64,000 nt of DNA from Halobaculum sp. XH14 (GTDB lineage Archaea > Halobacteriota > Halobacteria > Halobacteriales > Haloferacaceae): NCBI RefSeq assembly GCF_032116555.1, contig NZ_CP134949.1:1426001-1490000 (forward strand). Direction: 5' to 3'. The position numbers and the translations under genes were made by a program. A model generated the notes under the pieces. It saw nothing but the letters and a program-made list of their open reading frames with translations, did no database searches and was not told the origin of the DNA. Of this stretch, positions 63,082 to 64,000 are shown piece by piece (the stretch's first letter is position 1; every line of letters begins with the position of its first letter).

Positions 63082-63603
63082 TTATTCCGGGACCGTAATC
63101 TCCTCGTACCATTCGGAGTGTTTGCCCTGGTGATACGAGACGTAGAGAAAGACGGTAGAACCCAGGATGAGGAGGATCATCCCGCCCCCGCCGAACCACC
63201 ACCAGACGGTGTCGGATACGGACGTCGAAAGCAGCCAGGAGAACGCACCTCCAGCGGTAAATACGCTGGCGACTAACATTCCTTTGGCGTTTTTCGTCAT
63301 ATCCTTCCCCTTCTCGAACACTTCTGAGTCGTTCCGGCTCACGCCACAGGAGAACACCGTGTTCGCTACACTGAAGGTGTGAAACGAGATGGACGTACTC
63401 AGGGTCGCAAGCGTAAATGCGCCGACGACGGAGACGCTCTTGCTGTCGATCAGGAACAGCGCGGACAACGCAACCGAGGCGACAATCTGTATGCTCCCCA
63501 CCGCTACCCATGCCTCCCTTCCACGAAACGTCTCGAGCCGTGAGTAGAAGGCATCGAGTGCGTTTCCCGCACCATCTGACCTGTTAGAGCCTGAATCAGT
63601 CAC
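63082..63603 (-). CDS. Membrane protein, less GC-rich than neighbours
   Basis: 173 aa with four helices (about 32-49, 57-77, 106-125, 135-155). The N terminus is polar; the last 20 residues (SYHQGKHSEWYEEITVPE) are soluble. No family recognised. It is convergent with the glycosyltransferase, with no spacer (63081/63082), and shares its lower GC, so the two probably came as a unit. Confidence 0.65.
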   Translation of the reverse strand: MTDSGSNRSDGAGNALDAFYSRLETFRGREAWVAVGSIQIVASVALSALFLIDSKSVSVVGAFTLATLSTSISFHTFSVANTVFSCGVSRNDSEVFEKGKDMTKNAKGMLVASVFTAGGAFSWLLSTSVSDTVWWWFGGGGMILLILGSTVFLYVSYHQGKHSEWYEEITVPE

Positions 63604-63731
63604 GATGAGTACACCTATCGTTTCGGTCCCGAATGCGTAGCTTCATAATTTTTCCTCCCGAAACCGGGGGACTCAGTCGGCGCTTCCGAGGAACGAAACA
63701 CCTAATCCGAGCCCGTCTGTACGCAGTTGCA

Positions 63732-64000
63732 ATGAGCGCGCAGGACTGGCCACACGACCCGGACGGCGAGCAGGGTAGCGAGGGTCGACGCAAGTACGGC
63801 CACGCGGTGCTGGTGAAGAACGTCGACGAGGAGGAGGACTTCCCGCTTCGGGCCGGCGACTACGCCGAGGAGTACGGTGACTACCCGGTTCGGCTCGACG
63901 CCGACACCGTCGTCTCCGTCGAGGACATCTTCGCCGGCATCGACGACGACGAGGTGTACGACGACATCGTCGCGTTCCACAAGGCGGTCGGGGCCGCCAT
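63732..64000 (+). CDS. DUF5785 haloarchaeal protein, cut off by window end
   Basis: The frame from ATG 63732 runs to the window edge (89 codons seen): SAQDWPHDPDGEQGSEGRRKYGHAVLVKNVDEEEDFPLRAGDY and VVSVEDIFAGIDDDEVYDDIVAFHKAVG. I match this to DUF5785, a small acidic family of Halobacteria. CACCTAATCC at about 63699-63708 is a weak promoter candidate. Reading frame continues past the end. Confidence 0.8.
   Translation, partial: MSAQDWPHDPDGEQGSEGRRKYGHAVLVKNVDEEEDFPLRAGDYAEEYGDYPVRLDADTVVSVEDIFAGIDDDEVYDDIVAFHKAVGAA

Overview
The window is a stretch of chromosome from a haloarchaeon (class Halobacteria). It is GC-rich with acidic proteins and archaeal information-processing genes: NOP5/fibrillarin, Rpo3/6/10, FEN1, a TFB fragment and a Lhr helicase. 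It also carries mevalonate-type isoprenoid genes and TA-rich boxes about 27 nt upstream of start codons, the hallmark of leaderless haloarchaeal transcripts. I did not assign a genus. There are five tRNAs: Lys-CTT, Leu-TAG, Ser-GCT, Leu-CAG and Glu-TTC.

Layout. 1-4.8 kb: lactate/glycolate-type oxidation, with a FAD/Fe-S oxidase divergent from lutC and a LutB-LutA fusion. 4.9-13.4 kb: PRC-barrel protein, TrkA-N/DHH phosphoesterase, tRNA-Lys, a 50-aa zinc-ribbon protein, an SMR exporter, small haloarchaeal proteins, a thioesterase, an MFS transporter, a class V aminotransferase and the nop5-flpA pair. 13.6-23.5 kb: gshA, a winged-helix regulator, coaD, a TFB-like single cyclin fold, tRNA-Leu, a gene-free repeat-rich 0.7 kb, dacZ-mscS (c-di-AMP synthesis and osmotic channel), an acetyltransferase, purD and a YyaL/SPATA20 protein. 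23.7-30 kb: the classic archaeal ribosomal/RNA polymerase operon (tRNA-Ser, uS13, uS4, uS11, Rpo3, tRNA-Leu, eL18, uL13, uS9, Rpo10, Rpo6, enolase, uS2). 30-47.6 kb: mevalonate kinase and isopentenyl phosphate kinase, a DMT exporter with a metallo-beta-lactamase protein, a Lhr helicase, a bPH2 membrane pair, a Dna2-like nuclease-helicase and small conserved proteins. 47.8-55.7 kb: a translationally coupled prkA-prkA-yeaH-spoVR stress operon. 56-64 kb: tRNA-Glu, fen1, GNAT and methyltransferase genes, small membrane proteins, an MFS transporter, and a less GC-rich glycosyltransferase/membrane-protein pair.

The most unusual signal is outside genes. Three unrelated tRNAs (Lys, Leu-TAG, Glu) are each followed by a 115-120 nt unit. 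It ends in a second copy of that tRNA's own 3' end and carries, about 45-55 nt after the tRNA, an inverted copy of the T-arm. The three units share a core (AGAC - CGAAGCGAG-type stretch - GTC - GTGGTTC). This looks like a miniature element flanked by tRNA 3'-end direct repeats, with no integrase. The two tRNAs tied to the ribosomal operon lack it. Other points of interest are the tandem PrkA kinases with a long structured leader, a DHH-family protein whose name motif reads D-H-E and which shares the window with dacZ, and a paired-hairpin region upstream of gshA.
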